Source: JANMZR01 sp040385875 (GTDB taxonomy: Bacteria > Bacteroidota > Bacteroidia > Cytophagales > Spirosomataceae). Taken from it: a DNA stretch of 64,000 nucleotides. Each line of letters opens with the position of its first letter. Position 1 is the first letter of the stretch. The stretch spans positions 96,981 through 160,980 of the forward strand of contig JAZKGO010000004.1 of assembly GCA_040385875.1 (NCBI GenBank), written 5' to 3'. The translations under genes and the position numbers were made by a program. Below are positions 24,995 through 34,405 of the stretch, piece by piece. The notes beneath the pieces are model-generated. The model searched no databases. It saw only the letters and a list, made by a program, of their open reading frames with translations, and had not been told where the DNA came from.

Positions 24995-26194
24995 CTAGTT
25001 TGGAAAGGAAATTTTGCCAAAAGAAACACTTGGTATTGCCAACCTATCTCCAAAAAAAGTCGAATTACCAGCAATTGTTTCATTGGCTAAAATGGCAAAA
25101 AGTATGGCCTCTTTTGCATTGCCATCAATTCCTAAATCATCCGATTTTCCAATTGTAAAACTGGGTAATAATTCTCTTAACCACTTAATTATTAATGGAT
25201 TATGCATACCTCCACCACTTAGGTACAGCGTATAGTTTTCCGATTGATAAACCGCCTGTTCAATAGTTTCTGCAATGGTTTCTGCTGTAAAGCGGGTAAG
25301 AGTAGCTAATAAATCAAATGGATTGAGGTCATTAGTTATTGTTATATCTTGAGCGTTTCTCACAAAATTAATATTAAAAAGTTCAGGACCAGTTGTTTTG
25401 GGCATTGTTTGATTGAAAAATGCATGACTTTTCAATTCAGTCAATAGTTGCTGATTAACCGTACCTTTCAAAGCCAGTTCCGCATTTTTATCAAATGATT
25501 TTTCTGGAAAGTACAATCTCGTAAAGGCATCAATCAATGTATTGCCAGGCCCCGTATCTGTTACAAAAACCTCTTCGGCACTACTTGAGCCAGGAAGAAA
25601 TGTGAAATTGCCGATTCCTCCAATATTCAGCATGATTCTATTTTCACCTTTTTTTGAAAAAATCAAAAAGTCTCCATAAACAGCTAGAGGTGCTCCCTCA
25701 CCACCAGCGGCAATATGCTTTTGTCTGAAATCAGAAACGGTAATGATCCCAGTTTTTACTGCAATATGATCGCCATCACCAATTTGTAAAGTGGCATTTG
25801 AAAATTCCTCAAGTTGATGTAAAAGCTTGGGAGCGTGGAAAACCGTTTGACCATGAGAAGCTATCAAGTCAACTTCTGATTTCTGGAGACTGTGTTTATC
25901 CAAAAATTGATTGATTAGCTGCGCATGATAGCTGCCTATGTATTCATTTAATACTGTAAGATATTGAAAATCAATAGTTTCTTTTGCGAATACTTTTCTT
26001 ATTTTTTCCTTAAATTGATCGGGGTAGGCAATGGTCTCAAATTTTTTGAGGTTAATTTTTGTATCAGAGCCCGAGCCAAAAACCTCACAAAAGGCAATAT
26101 CAAGGCCATCCAACGAGGTGCCCGACATTAATCCAATAATATGCCGACTTTCTTTTTTAGCTATTTCAAAAAGGTTTGATACATTTTTGTTCAT
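24995..26194 (-). CDS. anmK: anhydro-N-acetylmuramic acid kinase
   Basis: AnmK opens and phosphorylates 1,6-anhydro-MurNAc to MurNAc-6-phosphate, recycling cell-wall fragments. The 399-residue ASKHA-fold protein starts with the family motif HIIGLMSGTSLDGLDIAFCE and has SDFRQKHIAAGGEGAPLAVY, NIGGIGNFTFL and the phosphate-binding FVTDTGPGNTLID, then LYLSGGGMHNP. MurQ, the usual next enzyme, is not in the window. The next reverse-strand gene upstream is an FMN reductase, 31 bases away. Confidence 0.94.
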   Translation of the reverse strand: MNKNVSNLFEIAKKESRHIIGLMSGTSLDGLDIAFCEVFGSGSDTKINLKKFETIAYPDQFKEKIRKVFAKETIDFQYLTVLNEYIGSYHAQLINQFLDKHSLQKSEVDLIASHGQTVFHAPKLLHQLEEFSNATLQIGDGDHIAVKTGIITVSDFRQKHIAAGGEGAPLAVYGDFLIFSKKGENRIMLNIGGIGNFTFLPGSSSAEEVFVTDTGPGNTLIDAFTRLYFPEKSFDKNAELALKGTVNQQLLTELKSHAFFNQTMPKTTGPELFNINFVRNAQDITITNDLNPFDLLATLTRFTAETIAETIEQAVYQSENYTLYLSGGGMHNPLIIKWLRELLPSFTIGKSDDLGIDGNAKEAILFAILANETIAGNSTFFGDRLAIPSVSFGKISFPN

Positions 26195-26225
26195 TCAAAT
26201 AGGTTGAATAGAAATAGAAATTGAG

Positions 26226-26750
26226 TTAAAAATTAGAGATTAGTAATGCTTGCTCATTTATTAAAGAAGAAATTAATGGATCGGTTATTTTTCCATCTAC
26301 AAAGTTTTTTTTCAAATTAGGAATTTTTACTTTTTGTGCCAATACATTCAGCCCTAAATAGTGAAAAATATCGGTAAGATGGCTTAATGCCATCGCCCCC
26401 CCTTGTACTCCATCAGAGATACCTACCAAAGCTGCTTTTTTATGTATTAATGAGCCTGGGAAGCTCAATCCATCAATAAATGCCTTCAATACCCCAGGGA
26501 ATGATCCATTGTATTCAGGAACTATAAAAACAAATTTTTCAGAAGATTCAATTTTTTGCTTGAATTCATTGAAAACAAGGTTTTTATTTGAGTTTTCATA
26601 TAAAGCTGAAAAAGTAAAATCACTGGGAAGTTTATTCAAATCTATAATTTGGCATTCATTGCCAATGTTTTCTAATAAATTTTTATAAAAGATCGCTACT
26701 TTTTTTGTTACAGAATCTGCTCTATTTGTTCCAATAACTATTGATATCAT
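26226..26750 (-). CDS. NADPH-dependent FMN reductase family protein
   Basis: A 174-residue flavodoxin-fold protein. The FMN phosphate-loop variant is IGTNRADSVTKKVA and the central PEYNGSFPGVLKAFIDGL is the hallmark of NADPH-dependent FMN reductases (chromate/quinone reductase-like). Members reduce free flavin, quinones or azo compounds; the physiological partner cannot be told. It precedes anmK by 31 bases on the same strand. Confidence 0.88.
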   Translation of the reverse strand: MISIVIGTNRADSVTKKVAIFYKNLLENIGNECQIIDLNKLPSDFTFSALYENSNKNLVFNEFKQKIESSEKFVFIVPEYNGSFPGVLKAFIDGLSFPGSLIHKKAALVGISDGVQGGAMALSHLTDIFHYLGLNVLAQKVKIPNLKKNFVDGKITDPLISSLINEQALLISNF

Positions 26751-27068
26751 TGATTAAAAGGGGTTAATTTCTATTTAAACAGCTTTTTTATTAAACTTGT
26801 TCGGTATTTTAATGTTCAATTATGTAAAATGTTTAAATGTTGAAAGAATATACTACTTTTGAAATAAAAATTTTTAATTTGATAGTATATAGAAGAATGG
26901 TTAAATTCCGTTATCTAAATACAGACGTTAGTAAATATTAAAATAGGGTTAAAAATTTGTAATATATTTATATTATTCCTTTTATTTTCTTAGAATTATT
27001 TATACTTTTACAACAAGTTTTAATAAAAAACAAACCGTTTACTAATTTTTCTTTTTTTTACCTAATCC
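26751..27068. other. 318-bp AT-rich intergenic region
   Basis: No gene on either strand. The only noted signal is a seven-of-eight match to the -7 box, TACTTTTA (27003-27010), about 60 bases before the small membrane-protein gene. Confidence 0.35.
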
Positions 27069-27242
27069 ATGAAGAAGAAATTTAATCATTATATGCTTAT
27101 CCAGTGGATACTATTTGCACCTCTTATTATTCCTTTAGGTATAATTTTTGGAGCAATAGAAGGCATAAGACACACCATGAGGATGATTTATGATCAAGTA
27201 AAAACTGATGTTTCGAAAGAAATAGAAGAGCTTCATCTATAA
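27069..27242 (+). CDS. small single-helix membrane protein, unknown
   Basis: A 57-residue gene read directly from the DNA: ATG at 27069, TAA at 27240-27242. The protein begins MKKKFNHYMLIQWILFAPLI, has one membrane helix at about residues 9-30, then a charged amphipathic tail with DQVKTDVSKEIEELHL. Basic residues before the helix suggest the tail is outside the cytoplasm or membrane-surface bound. No family was recognised. It has no same-strand partner and is convergent with the RluA-type gene. Support is the clean frame, the ATG and protein-like composition. Confidence 0.6.
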   Translation: MKKKFNHYMLIQWILFAPLIIPLGIIFGAIEGIRHTMRMIYDQVKTDVSKEIEELHL

Positions 27243-27264
27243 TAGATCTCACCTCAATTGAAAA

Positions 27265-27279
27265 CTCTCGAAAAGAGAG
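27265..27279 (-). terminator. short hairpin, weak terminator candidate
   Basis: A CTCTC/GAGAG stem (27265-27269 and 27275-27279) with a five-base loop is followed, on the reverse strand, by four T. It lies just after the RluA-family gene on that strand. The stem is short, so confidence is low. Confidence 0.35.
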
Positions 27280-27287
27280 GGGGGAAA

Positions 27288-28049
27288 TTAACCCTCAAAC
27301 ATTTGTCCCATTACTTTGTCTTTTACTTCTTCGGAATCAAATTCCAAGAACTCTTCCCAAAACTGAATTTCGGGTAGGGCCGCCCTGCAAATAACTGCAG
27401 TTTTCTTGATTGGATGAATAAAATACAGCCTTCTAGCATGCAAATTGATATCTGCATCAGGGTTGGGTCTTTCATAGCCGTATTTTAAATCACCCCTAAT
27501 TGGGCATCCAATTGCAGCAAGTTGAGCTCTTATTTGATGAGGCCTTCCGGTAACAGGATTTACCTCCAATAAATAGTGAAGATTAAGCTTACCAATTATT
27601 TTAAAGTATAATTCCGCTTTCTGAGAATTTTCAACCAGGGTATCATAAGCTGCGGTGGTATTTCTTGATTCATCTTTTACTAAATAATGAGTTAATTTGC
27701 CTTCTGCTACCTTCGGTTTCTTCCTCACTACAGCCCAATAGGTTTTTTGAATTTCCCTTTTTCTGAACAATTCACTCATGCGCTCAAGCCCTTTGGATGT
27801 ACGGCCAAACACCACTAATCCACTTACGGGTCGATCTAAGCGATGCACAGGATGGAGGAAAACATCGCCAGGTTTATCGTATTTTTTCTTGATATAATCT
27901 TTCACCATATCGGTAAGAGTAACATCACCCGTCGAATCGCCCTGCACAAGTATTCCTGCTCTTTTATTTACAATTATTAAATGGTTATCCTCATATACTA
28001 CATGAAAATTCTTCAATTTATGTTTCCGCTCACTTAATTCTTTTTTCAT
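27288..28049 (-). CDS. RluA-family pseudouridine synthase
   Basis: A 253-residue enzyme that isomerises uridine to pseudouridine in RNA. The catalytic motif is HPVHRLDRPVSGLVVFG, with the aspartate in HRLDR; KTYWAVV and VTGRPHQIRAQLAAIGCPI are further family marks. There is no N-terminal S4 domain, as in RluA/RluC/D short forms such as YqcB-like enzymes. The RNA target is unknown. It is convergent with the small membrane-protein gene, and panB lies 119 bases upstream on the same strand. Confidence 0.9.
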   Translation of the reverse strand: MKKELSERKHKLKNFHVVYEDNHLIIVNKRAGILVQGDSTGDVTLTDMVKDYIKKKYDKPGDVFLHPVHRLDRPVSGLVVFGRTSKGLERMSELFRKREIQKTYWAVVRKKPKVAEGKLTHYLVKDESRNTTAAYDTLVENSQKAELYFKIIGKLNLHYLLEVNPVTGRPHQIRAQLAAIGCPIRGDLKYGYERPNPDADINLHARRLYFIHPIKKTAVICRAALPEIQFWEEFLEFDSEEVKDKVMGQMFEG

Positions 28050-28168
28050 TAGTATCTCTTTCTTTTAATTTTATGATCAACACTCATTTCCGAAAGCTTT
28101 AAGGAAATGCTTCAAAATGATAAAAATCATTCAGAGAGGGTTGCTAATTTTGTATAAATATTTGATTA

Positions 28169-28984
28169 TCAATAGCTTTCACTAATATTTGGAAAGTCAT
28201 TCGCTTTTACATCCTTTACATAAGCAGCAACAGCATCATGCATAATGGTGTCTAAATTGGCATATCTTCTTAAAAATCTTGGCTTGAATTCCGAATTAAT
28301 CCCTAACATATCATGTACTACCAATATCTGTCCGTCAGCATCGGGTCCAGCGCCAATTCCAATGGTCGGAATCCTTAATTTTTCAGAAACTAATTTGGTG
28401 AGCTTTGCAGGAATTTTTTCTAATACGATCGAAAATACACCTGTTTCTTGTAACATCAGCGCATCGTCAATTAATTTTTCGGCTTCCTCCTCCTCCTTTG
28501 CTCGAACGGAGTAAGTACCAAATTTATAAATTGATTGTGGTGTAAGACCTAAATGTCCCATGACGGGTATTCCAGCGCTCAAAATTCTAGTGACTGATTC
28601 TTTTATTTCAGATCCTCCTTCTACTTTTATGGCATGTCCGCCAGACTCTTTCATAATTCGAATAGCAGACCTCAGTGCTTCTTCCGAATTGCCTTGGTAA
28701 TATCCAAAAGGTATATCCACTACTACGAAGGCTCTTTTTACAGCCTTCACCACCGAGGTGGCATGGTAAATCATCTGATCGAGCGTGATTGGCAATGTTG
28801 TTTCATGACCCGCCATCACATTTGAAGCCGAATCTCCCACCAAAATCAAATCAATTCCAGCGGTATCAACTATTTTTGCCATTGAATAATCATAAGAGGT
28901 AAGACAAGAAATCTTTTCCCCTCTTTTTTTCATCTCCTGCAAATTGTGGGTGGTTACCCGCTTTATTTCGGTATGTACTGACAT
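28169..28984 (-). CDS. panB: 3-methyl-2-oxobutanoate hydroxymethyltransferase
   Basis: PanB adds a hydroxymethyl group to 2-oxoisovalerate to make ketopantoate, the first committed step to pantothenate and CoA. The 271-residue TIM-barrel protein has CLTSYDYSMAKIVDTAGID, then LVGDSASNVMAGHETTLPI (substrate and metal Asp), GHLGLTPQSIYKFGTYSVRA and TIGIGAGPDADGQILVVHDMLG. The length is normal. The panC partner is not in the window. Confidence 0.96.
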   Translation of the reverse strand: MSVHTEIKRVTTHNLQEMKKRGEKISCLTSYDYSMAKIVDTAGIDLILVGDSASNVMAGHETTLPITLDQMIYHATSVVKAVKRAFVVVDIPFGYYQGNSEEALRSAIRIMKESGGHAIKVEGGSEIKESVTRILSAGIPVMGHLGLTPQSIYKFGTYSVRAKEEEEAEKLIDDALMLQETGVFSIVLEKIPAKLTKLVSEKLRIPTIGIGAGPDADGQILVVHDMLGINSEFKPRFLRRYANLDTIMHDAVAAYVKDVKANDFPNISESY

Positions 28985-29075
28985 GTTGGATGTAAGATTT
29001 TAGTTTTTGAAGTTCGATTTTATTTTAAAAATTCATTTTTAGTCCCTAGTGATTAAATTAGTTTTTCAGAAAATT

Positions 29076-30377
29076 CTATCGATGCAGTAGCCATTTTTCA
29101 GGATTTTGTCTTATAGTATTTTTCCAGACTTGAAATTGAACTTCTGAAGTTCCATCTTTACCTTCCATTACCGTGCCGATTGAATCTCTTGCTTTCACTT
29201 TTTGGCCAGCCTCCACGGAAACATTGCGTAATTTACCATAAATTGTGAAATAATTACCATGTTGAATAGCAACTACCGACCCCATTCCAATTATTGAATT
29301 GTCCACAACCATCACAGTTCCATCAAAAACAGATCGCACCGCCTCCCCTGTATTGGTTTGAATTTCGATTCCGTCATTCGGTACAGTGATCCCTTTTAAA
29401 ACCTCATGAGGGTGCGAGCCAAAGGCTTCGGAGATAAAACCTGATCGTACTGGCCATGGTAAACGTGCCTTTGCCGCTGAAAAGGCGCTTGAAATATTTG
29501 CCTCAGACGAGTTCATTTTGATGGTGTTTGAGTTTTCTCCTTCATCAGGAAGCTCCTTTATACCAGTCTCTTTTTTGTCAGTTTTACTTTCAGTTTTTTT
29601 CTCAGAAAGACTATTTTCAACCTTTCTAGTACGCTTAATTTCCTTTTCTATCATATTGGAAATGAGGTTCTCGAGCTGTTTAACGGCACGTTTTCTTTCT
29701 GCTAATTGTTTTTTTAGTTCCCCTTCTTTTTGGATAAGTTTTTCGGTGATTTGCTGTTGTTTTGTTTTTATTTGTTCCAAATCTTTACTTTCCTCTACCC
29801 TTTCAGTTAGTACCCCTTTTTGCTGTTTCTTTTTGTTTTGAAGTGCAGTTTGCTTGGCTTTAAGTTCAACAATTATTTTGTCGATTTCAATGGCTTGCTT
29901 TTGTCTTGCTTTGGCAATTTGCTTTAAATAATTGTATCTCAGGAATAATTGATTGAAGCTTTCGGAAGAAAAAAGAAAATTTAAAGAGGTAAAATTATTA
30001 TGTGATTTTGAGCCCGAATAAATCATCTGGCCATATTCCTTTTTCAATTTGATGTATTCATTGGTCAATTCAGCATTTATTTTGATTAGTTCTTTTATTT
30101 CAGCGCTTAAGCTATTGAGATCTTGATTAATCAGTTCAATTTGTTTTACTTTGACACTTACCTGCTTATTGATCGCTTTTAATTGTCCTAAATTAGCTTC
30201 TTTCTTGTTGGTGGTTTTATTTAAAATATTTTTTATTTCAGCTATTTGACGGATATTCTCTTTTTTTCTCGCTTCTAATTCTTCTCTACTTTTGGGTTTT
30301 TGAGCATATATCGAAATCCCAATAGGAATGGAATTGATGAATAACAGTAATAGAAAAAGTGTTTTTTTAGTAAACAT
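29076..30377 (-). CDS. EnvC-like coiled-coil protein with degenerate M23 (LytM) domain
   Basis: A 433-residue exported protein: signal peptide (to about ISIYAQ), a long coiled coil (about residues 30-250), a low-complexity hinge and a C-terminal LytM domain from about 310. The zinc site is degraded: the GxDI aspartate is E in DGIEIQ, and the usual YxHL histidine is replaced in IYGKLRNVSV. This matches EnvC, which activates cell-wall amidases in division instead of cutting peptidoglycan. It is the last gene of an operon with the DUF4292 lipoprotein and the TPR lipoprotein. Confidence 0.85.
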   Translation of the reverse strand: MFTKKTLFLLLLFINSIPIGISIYAQKPKSREELEARKKENIRQIAEIKNILNKTTNKKEANLGQLKAINKQVSVKVKQIELINQDLNSLSAEIKELIKINAELTNEYIKLKKEYGQMIYSGSKSHNNFTSLNFLFSSESFNQLFLRYNYLKQIAKARQKQAIEIDKIIVELKAKQTALQNKKKQQKGVLTERVEESKDLEQIKTKQQQITEKLIQKEGELKKQLAERKRAVKQLENLISNMIEKEIKRTRKVENSLSEKKTESKTDKKETGIKELPDEGENSNTIKMNSSEANISSAFSAAKARLPWPVRSGFISEAFGSHPHEVLKGITVPNDGIEIQTNTGEAVRSVFDGTVMVVDNSIIGMGSVVAIQHGNYFTIYGKLRNVSVEAGQKVKARDSIGTVMEGKDGTSEVQFQVWKNTIRQNPEKWLLHR

Positions 30378-30423
30378 GTTAAAATAATTTGTTCAATTTG
30401 TAGTCAGTTGACTTGAACAATTT

Positions 30424-31299
30424 CTAGTTTTTTGGGGTATAATTGGGGGGTATTGTAAAAGGAAACCCTAGTGGTTCGGTAGTGAATTCTACTTTTTTAT
30501 GTTTTAATTCAATAAGTGTTTCATAAAATTTTTGGTCTTTAGTTGACTGATAATCAACCTTAATCAAGCTTTCATAGGGAAAGATATGCTCGTTTATCGT
30601 CTGGAAGTCATCAAAAGTCATCGTCAATTTATTTTGAACCTGCTCTTCTTTTGATAAAGTAAGCTTTTTTAGTTTACGGTTTTGTTCGCCAATATAATTG
30701 TCAATCAACACTTCCCCATCTTCCTGATGCAACAGATAATAGTCATTTTCCCTGACTACAAATTTATTCTTTCCTTTTTTCTTTAGGGGTAAATTACCCA
30801 GCACCAATGATTGTAAAATATCAAAATTCAAATCGAAATTAAAATTACTGCCCAAACTAATAAAGTCGAATTTATAATATTCACGATGGAGCTTGTCAAT
30901 GGCAAAAAGAGAATCTCTCGTGATGATGCCACGAACAGCCTCGATTCCAAAACCGCTGATTGAAAACCAGATAAGGCTGTCTTTTTTGATTCGAAAATTG
31001 ATTTGAGCATTTTGATTTTCAGTGGCAGTTTTATACCGTAGCTTTGAGTTAGAGGAAAAATATAGAAAGTCTATTTCATTTATTTTTATTTCATCTACCT
31101 CAGTATCCACTGTATTTTTGATAGGTGCTTCAACCGGGGTTTCAACTGCCATACTATCTGTTACTAAACTATCGCTCACTATTACGATTTCTTCATTTAC
31201 AGGTGTTTTTGCACGCTGCTTTTTACAAGAGGAAAATACTACTACAAATACCACTAGAAAAACCCTATATGAGAGTGTAATATATTTAAATTCAGACAT
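30424..31299 (-). CDS. DUF4292 lipoprotein
   Basis: A 291-residue lipoprotein with a lipobox-type end to its signal peptide, VVFSSCKKQ. The body fits DUF4292, a LolB-like beta-sandwich family of Bacteroidota, seen in NEIDFLYFSSNSKLRYKTATEN and later RIKKDSLIWFSISGFG. LolB-like proteins handle lipoproteins or lipids, but no function of this family is proven. It sits between the TPR lipoprotein (66 bases upstream) and the EnvC-like gene (46 bases downstream). Confidence 0.82.
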   Translation of the reverse strand: MSEFKYITLSYRVFLVVFVVVFSSCKKQRAKTPVNEEIVIVSDSLVTDSMAVETPVEAPIKNTVDTEVDEIKINEIDFLYFSSNSKLRYKTATENQNAQINFRIKKDSLIWFSISGFGIEAVRGIITRDSLFAIDKLHREYYKFDFISLGSNFNFDLNFDILQSLVLGNLPLKKKGKNKFVVRENDYYLLHQEDGEVLIDNYIGEQNRKLKKLTLSKEEQVQNKLTMTFDDFQTINEHIFPYESLIKVDYQSTKDQKFYETLIELKHKKVEFTTEPLGFPFTIPPNYTPKN

Positions 31300-31364
31300 T
31301 TATAAAGGGGTTATTGATGGTGAATGATTGAGGGGTCAACCAATTATTTTGGTATTTCAAATTA

Positions 31365-33119
31365 CTACTCAATGATTCTTCCTTCTGAAATTTTTCTTTC
31401 CAAATCCTTATTTTTTGTTTCTTTAATAGCAGCTTTTTTCCATAATTCGATAGCTTTTTCTTTTTCACCAATCTTAAAAAGTACATCTCCGTAATGTTCG
31501 GTAATTACAGCACTTTTGCCTTCATTTATCTGATAGGCCTTTTCTAGATATTGCTTAGCCTTTTCAAACTCTTTATTGGTGAATAGAATCCAGCCATAAG
31601 TATCCAGAAATGTACTGTTATTAGGGTTTCGTTCCACTAGTTTAGCAGCCAATTCTTTGGCATACGCCAAGTTTTCTTTTCGTAATGCCAAAAAATAACT
31701 ATAATTATTGGCTACCGCATCACTGGCAGGATCAAGCTTTAGTACTGCCTCAAAAGCTTCGTCAGATTTTGTATGTTGCCCCAATCTATTGTAAGATTCG
31801 CCTAAGAGCGTGTTTACGACAACAATTAAGTCTTTTTCATCGCCAGCTAATCTTCTAGCTTCATCTAGTGATTCAACTGTTTTATCAAAATTATTGGACA
31901 TAAAATAGGCTGCACCATTATAATACCAAAATATTGCCTGATTTGGATAGAGTTCGATTGCCTCTTCTGAATGGGAGATTGCTTCTTTGAAAGCACCCAA
32001 ATCATTGTCGATAGCCAAAATACGCATCCAAATCTGGTTGTTGTTTTTTTCTAGTTTTACAGCTTTGAGATAGTTTTCGTTAGCTCCTTTTTTGTTATTC
32101 TTTTGAAAAAGTAAATCACCCAACAATAAATAGCCTCTCGATTCCTGTGGGTGGATTTCTATTATTTTATTAATCAGCTTTTCTTGCTGACTTTTATCAG
32201 AATTTTCAGGCAAATAATCTAAGAAACTATACAATATTTTTGCTAGTGGACCGCTTTCCAGACTTTTATCTTCACAAGCCAAGTTCAGCTCTTCATACAT
32301 CTTGGGGAAGTCGTTTTTCCGACGGGCGATGTCAGCTAAAAGTATATGTACTTGACCACTTTCAGGGTTGATTTTCAGCGCTTTAGCTATATAAACTTGG
32401 GCAGCTTCTTCTTTGTCATTTCTGATTAATAGTTCTGCTTGGTCAATATAATTCTCCACATCAGAAGGTTCCGCTTTGATGAGTTTGTCCCCTTCCTCGA
32501 TTGCGTCTTTTACCCGATTCAATTTCAGAAATAATCGTTGCTTTTGATTGGTCAGTTCTTGAGAGGTTCCCAAGTTTTTTTCAATTATTTGATAAATTTT
32601 AAGTACCTCTTCAAATTTTGATTGGCTGTAATAGGAAGCAGCTAGGTTAAGACCAACTTCTGAATTGGTGGGATCGGCATCAAATAGGATTTTATAAATA
32701 GTTGCCGCTTCAGCAAATTGATCATTTTTGGCCAAAAGCCCTGCATACATTTGGCTATATTCTAAATGAGATTTTTCTAAATCATAAGCTTTTTTTGCGA
32801 ATTCGATTGCCCTTTCAATTTTATTAAGCTTTTGATAGGTAGCTGATATTTGGAAATTGAGTCCGGCATTATTGGGTTCAATTTTTAAAGTTTTTTCAAA
32901 TAAATCAAGTGCTTTTGAATATTCTTCAATCAAATAAAATTTCATCCCTTCTACAAAAGAGGCCTCTGAAGCTCCCTTTGGTGCTTTTTCAGTAGCAATA
33001 GGAATTGGGATAGGTACTTTATCGTCGATTTTAAAGTCCTGAGACTGGCCACTAAAAATGGAAAAACAAGAGGTCAAAAAACCTAGCAATAAAATAATGA
33101 AATTCCTTTTTTGTATCAT
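31365..33119 (-). CDS. TPR-repeat lipoprotein
   Basis: A 584-residue protein with signal and lipobox-like end LGFLTSCFS, then about a dozen tetratricopeptide repeats from about residue 45 to the end, for example EYSKALDLFEKTLKIEPNN and FEKAKQYLEKAYQINEGK. TPR arrays act as protein-docking scaffolds. The operon with a DUF4292 lipoprotein and an EnvC-like amidase regulator points to outer-membrane or cell-wall assembly. No specific partner can be named. Confidence 0.82.
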   Translation of the reverse strand: MIQKRNFIILLLGFLTSCFSIFSGQSQDFKIDDKVPIPIPIATEKAPKGASEASFVEGMKFYLIEEYSKALDLFEKTLKIEPNNAGLNFQISATYQKLNKIERAIEFAKKAYDLEKSHLEYSQMYAGLLAKNDQFAEAATIYKILFDADPTNSEVGLNLAASYYSQSKFEEVLKIYQIIEKNLGTSQELTNQKQRLFLKLNRVKDAIEEGDKLIKAEPSDVENYIDQAELLIRNDKEEAAQVYIAKALKINPESGQVHILLADIARRKNDFPKMYEELNLACEDKSLESGPLAKILYSFLDYLPENSDKSQQEKLINKIIEIHPQESRGYLLLGDLLFQKNNKKGANENYLKAVKLEKNNNQIWMRILAIDNDLGAFKEAISHSEEAIELYPNQAIFWYYNGAAYFMSNNFDKTVESLDEARRLAGDEKDLIVVVNTLLGESYNRLGQHTKSDEAFEAVLKLDPASDAVANNYSYFLALRKENLAYAKELAAKLVERNPNNSTFLDTYGWILFTNKEFEKAKQYLEKAYQINEGKSAVITEHYGDVLFKIGEKEKAIELWKKAAIKETKNKDLERKISEGRIIE

Positions 33120-33128
33120 TTTACAGAA

Positions 33129-34133
33129 TTAAATTACTAATGAATTATAATCGCCCAAACTCAAATTGATTGCTTTGCCAGTTAATTCAGCATAATTGCC
33201 AATCATTGAGCCCTCTGTATTTACATAACTCAATTTCACATTTTCTTGTAATATTGAGTTCACTACAATGGAATGCTTCAATTTTGAATTTTTGCCAATC
33301 GAGACATGCGGCCCAACGACTGAATTTTCAATGATAACGTTGGCACCAATAAAAACTGGCTTTATAATCACTGAATTTTTAATTTGTGCCGAAGCATCTA
33401 CCAAATCTTCCTCTTTTAAATACTCTAAATATCGCTGATTCGTGAAAACCGTTGCTTCTTTATTGCCACAATCCAACCATTCAGTAACCTCTGAAGGGTT
33501 GAATATCACCCCTTTACGGTTCATATTTTCTAATGCATCGGTAATATAGTATTCTCCATTTACTTTTATGTCATTGTCAATCAGATACTCCAATTCTTTT
33601 CTCAAATTTTCACCATCTTTGAAATAATAGATACCGATAATGGCCAAATCTGAAATAAATTCAGTTGGCTTTTCCACAATAGCCTCAATATTTCCTTTAG
33701 GGCCTTGTTTAATTACGCCATAAGCACTCGGATTTTCAACTTTTTGTACCCAAATACTGGCATCATTTTCTAGGTTTAGCTTAAAGCCAGCTTTAAAAAG
33801 CGTGTCGGCATAGGCAACAATTACTTTTCCATTCAACACTTCACGACCACATAAAATAGCATGGGCAGTGCCAAGTGCTTCTTCTTGATAGCAAATTTTC
33901 CCTTTCGCCCCAACCGATTCAGCAATTTTCAATAAATTCTGTTCTGCTTCCTCACCAAAATGCCCCACCACAAATGCAATTTCGTTAATCTGAGTACCGC
34001 AAACTTTGGCAATATCTTCCACAAGTCTTTGTACGATAGGCTTTCCTGCGATTGGTAAAAGTGGTTTTGGTACGGTAAGAGTATGCGGGCGCATTCTTTT
34101 ACCCATGCCCGCCATTGGAATCACTATATTCAT
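33129..34133 (-). CDS. sugar-1-phosphate nucleotidyltransferase with left-handed beta-helix
   Basis: A 334-residue protein of the nucleotidyltransferase superfamily. The nucleotide loop is IPMAGMGKRMRPHTLTVPKP, acidic metal motifs follow in VIVAYADTLFKAG and GEYYITDAL, and the C-terminal third shows hexapeptide beta-helix repeats (VIIKPVFIGANVIIENSVVG). It activates a sugar-1-phosphate as an NDP-sugar; glucose-1-phosphate thymidylyl or uridylyl transfer is the closest match, but sugar and nucleotide are not certain. It precedes the TPR lipoprotein by only nine bases, heading the envelope operon. Confidence 0.82.
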   Translation of the reverse strand: MNIVIPMAGMGKRMRPHTLTVPKPLLPIAGKPIVQRLVEDIAKVCGTQINEIAFVVGHFGEEAEQNLLKIAESVGAKGKICYQEEALGTAHAILCGREVLNGKVIVAYADTLFKAGFKLNLENDASIWVQKVENPSAYGVIKQGPKGNIEAIVEKPTEFISDLAIIGIYYFKDGENLRKELEYLIDNDIKVNGEYYITDALENMNRKGVIFNPSEVTEWLDCGNKEATVFTNQRYLEYLKEEDLVDASAQIKNSVIIKPVFIGANVIIENSVVGPHVSIGKNSKLKHSIVVNSILQENVKLSYVNTEGSMIGNYAELTGKAINLSLGDYNSLVI

Positions 34134-34263
34134 TTATTGGTAGTCGAAAAATTGATTATGCATATTTTTACAAAAATACCATATAAAATTAAATATTTCG
34201 GAATTATTGGTTGAAACGATAGCTAATATGAGGATAGCAAGCCATTTCAATTTTAATATTTCT

Positions 34264-34271
34264 TAACTTTG
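34264..34271 (+). promoter_or_regulatory. -7 box candidate for the GH3/beta-lactamase gene
   Basis: TAACTTTG is an exact TAnnTTTG match about 135 bases before the chosen ATG. No clear TTG is present at the -33 distance. Confidence 0.35.
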
Positions 34272-34405
34272 ACCTCGAAAATTAGGCTCGCTTTGAACTT
34301 TGAAAAAAGCAAGTATCAGTAGACTAGTATTTGGATAGCATTAAAATTCAAAATTATTTATTATATCAGTGAATCTTGTCAATCAAGATTCCGACAATTT
34401 TAAAC

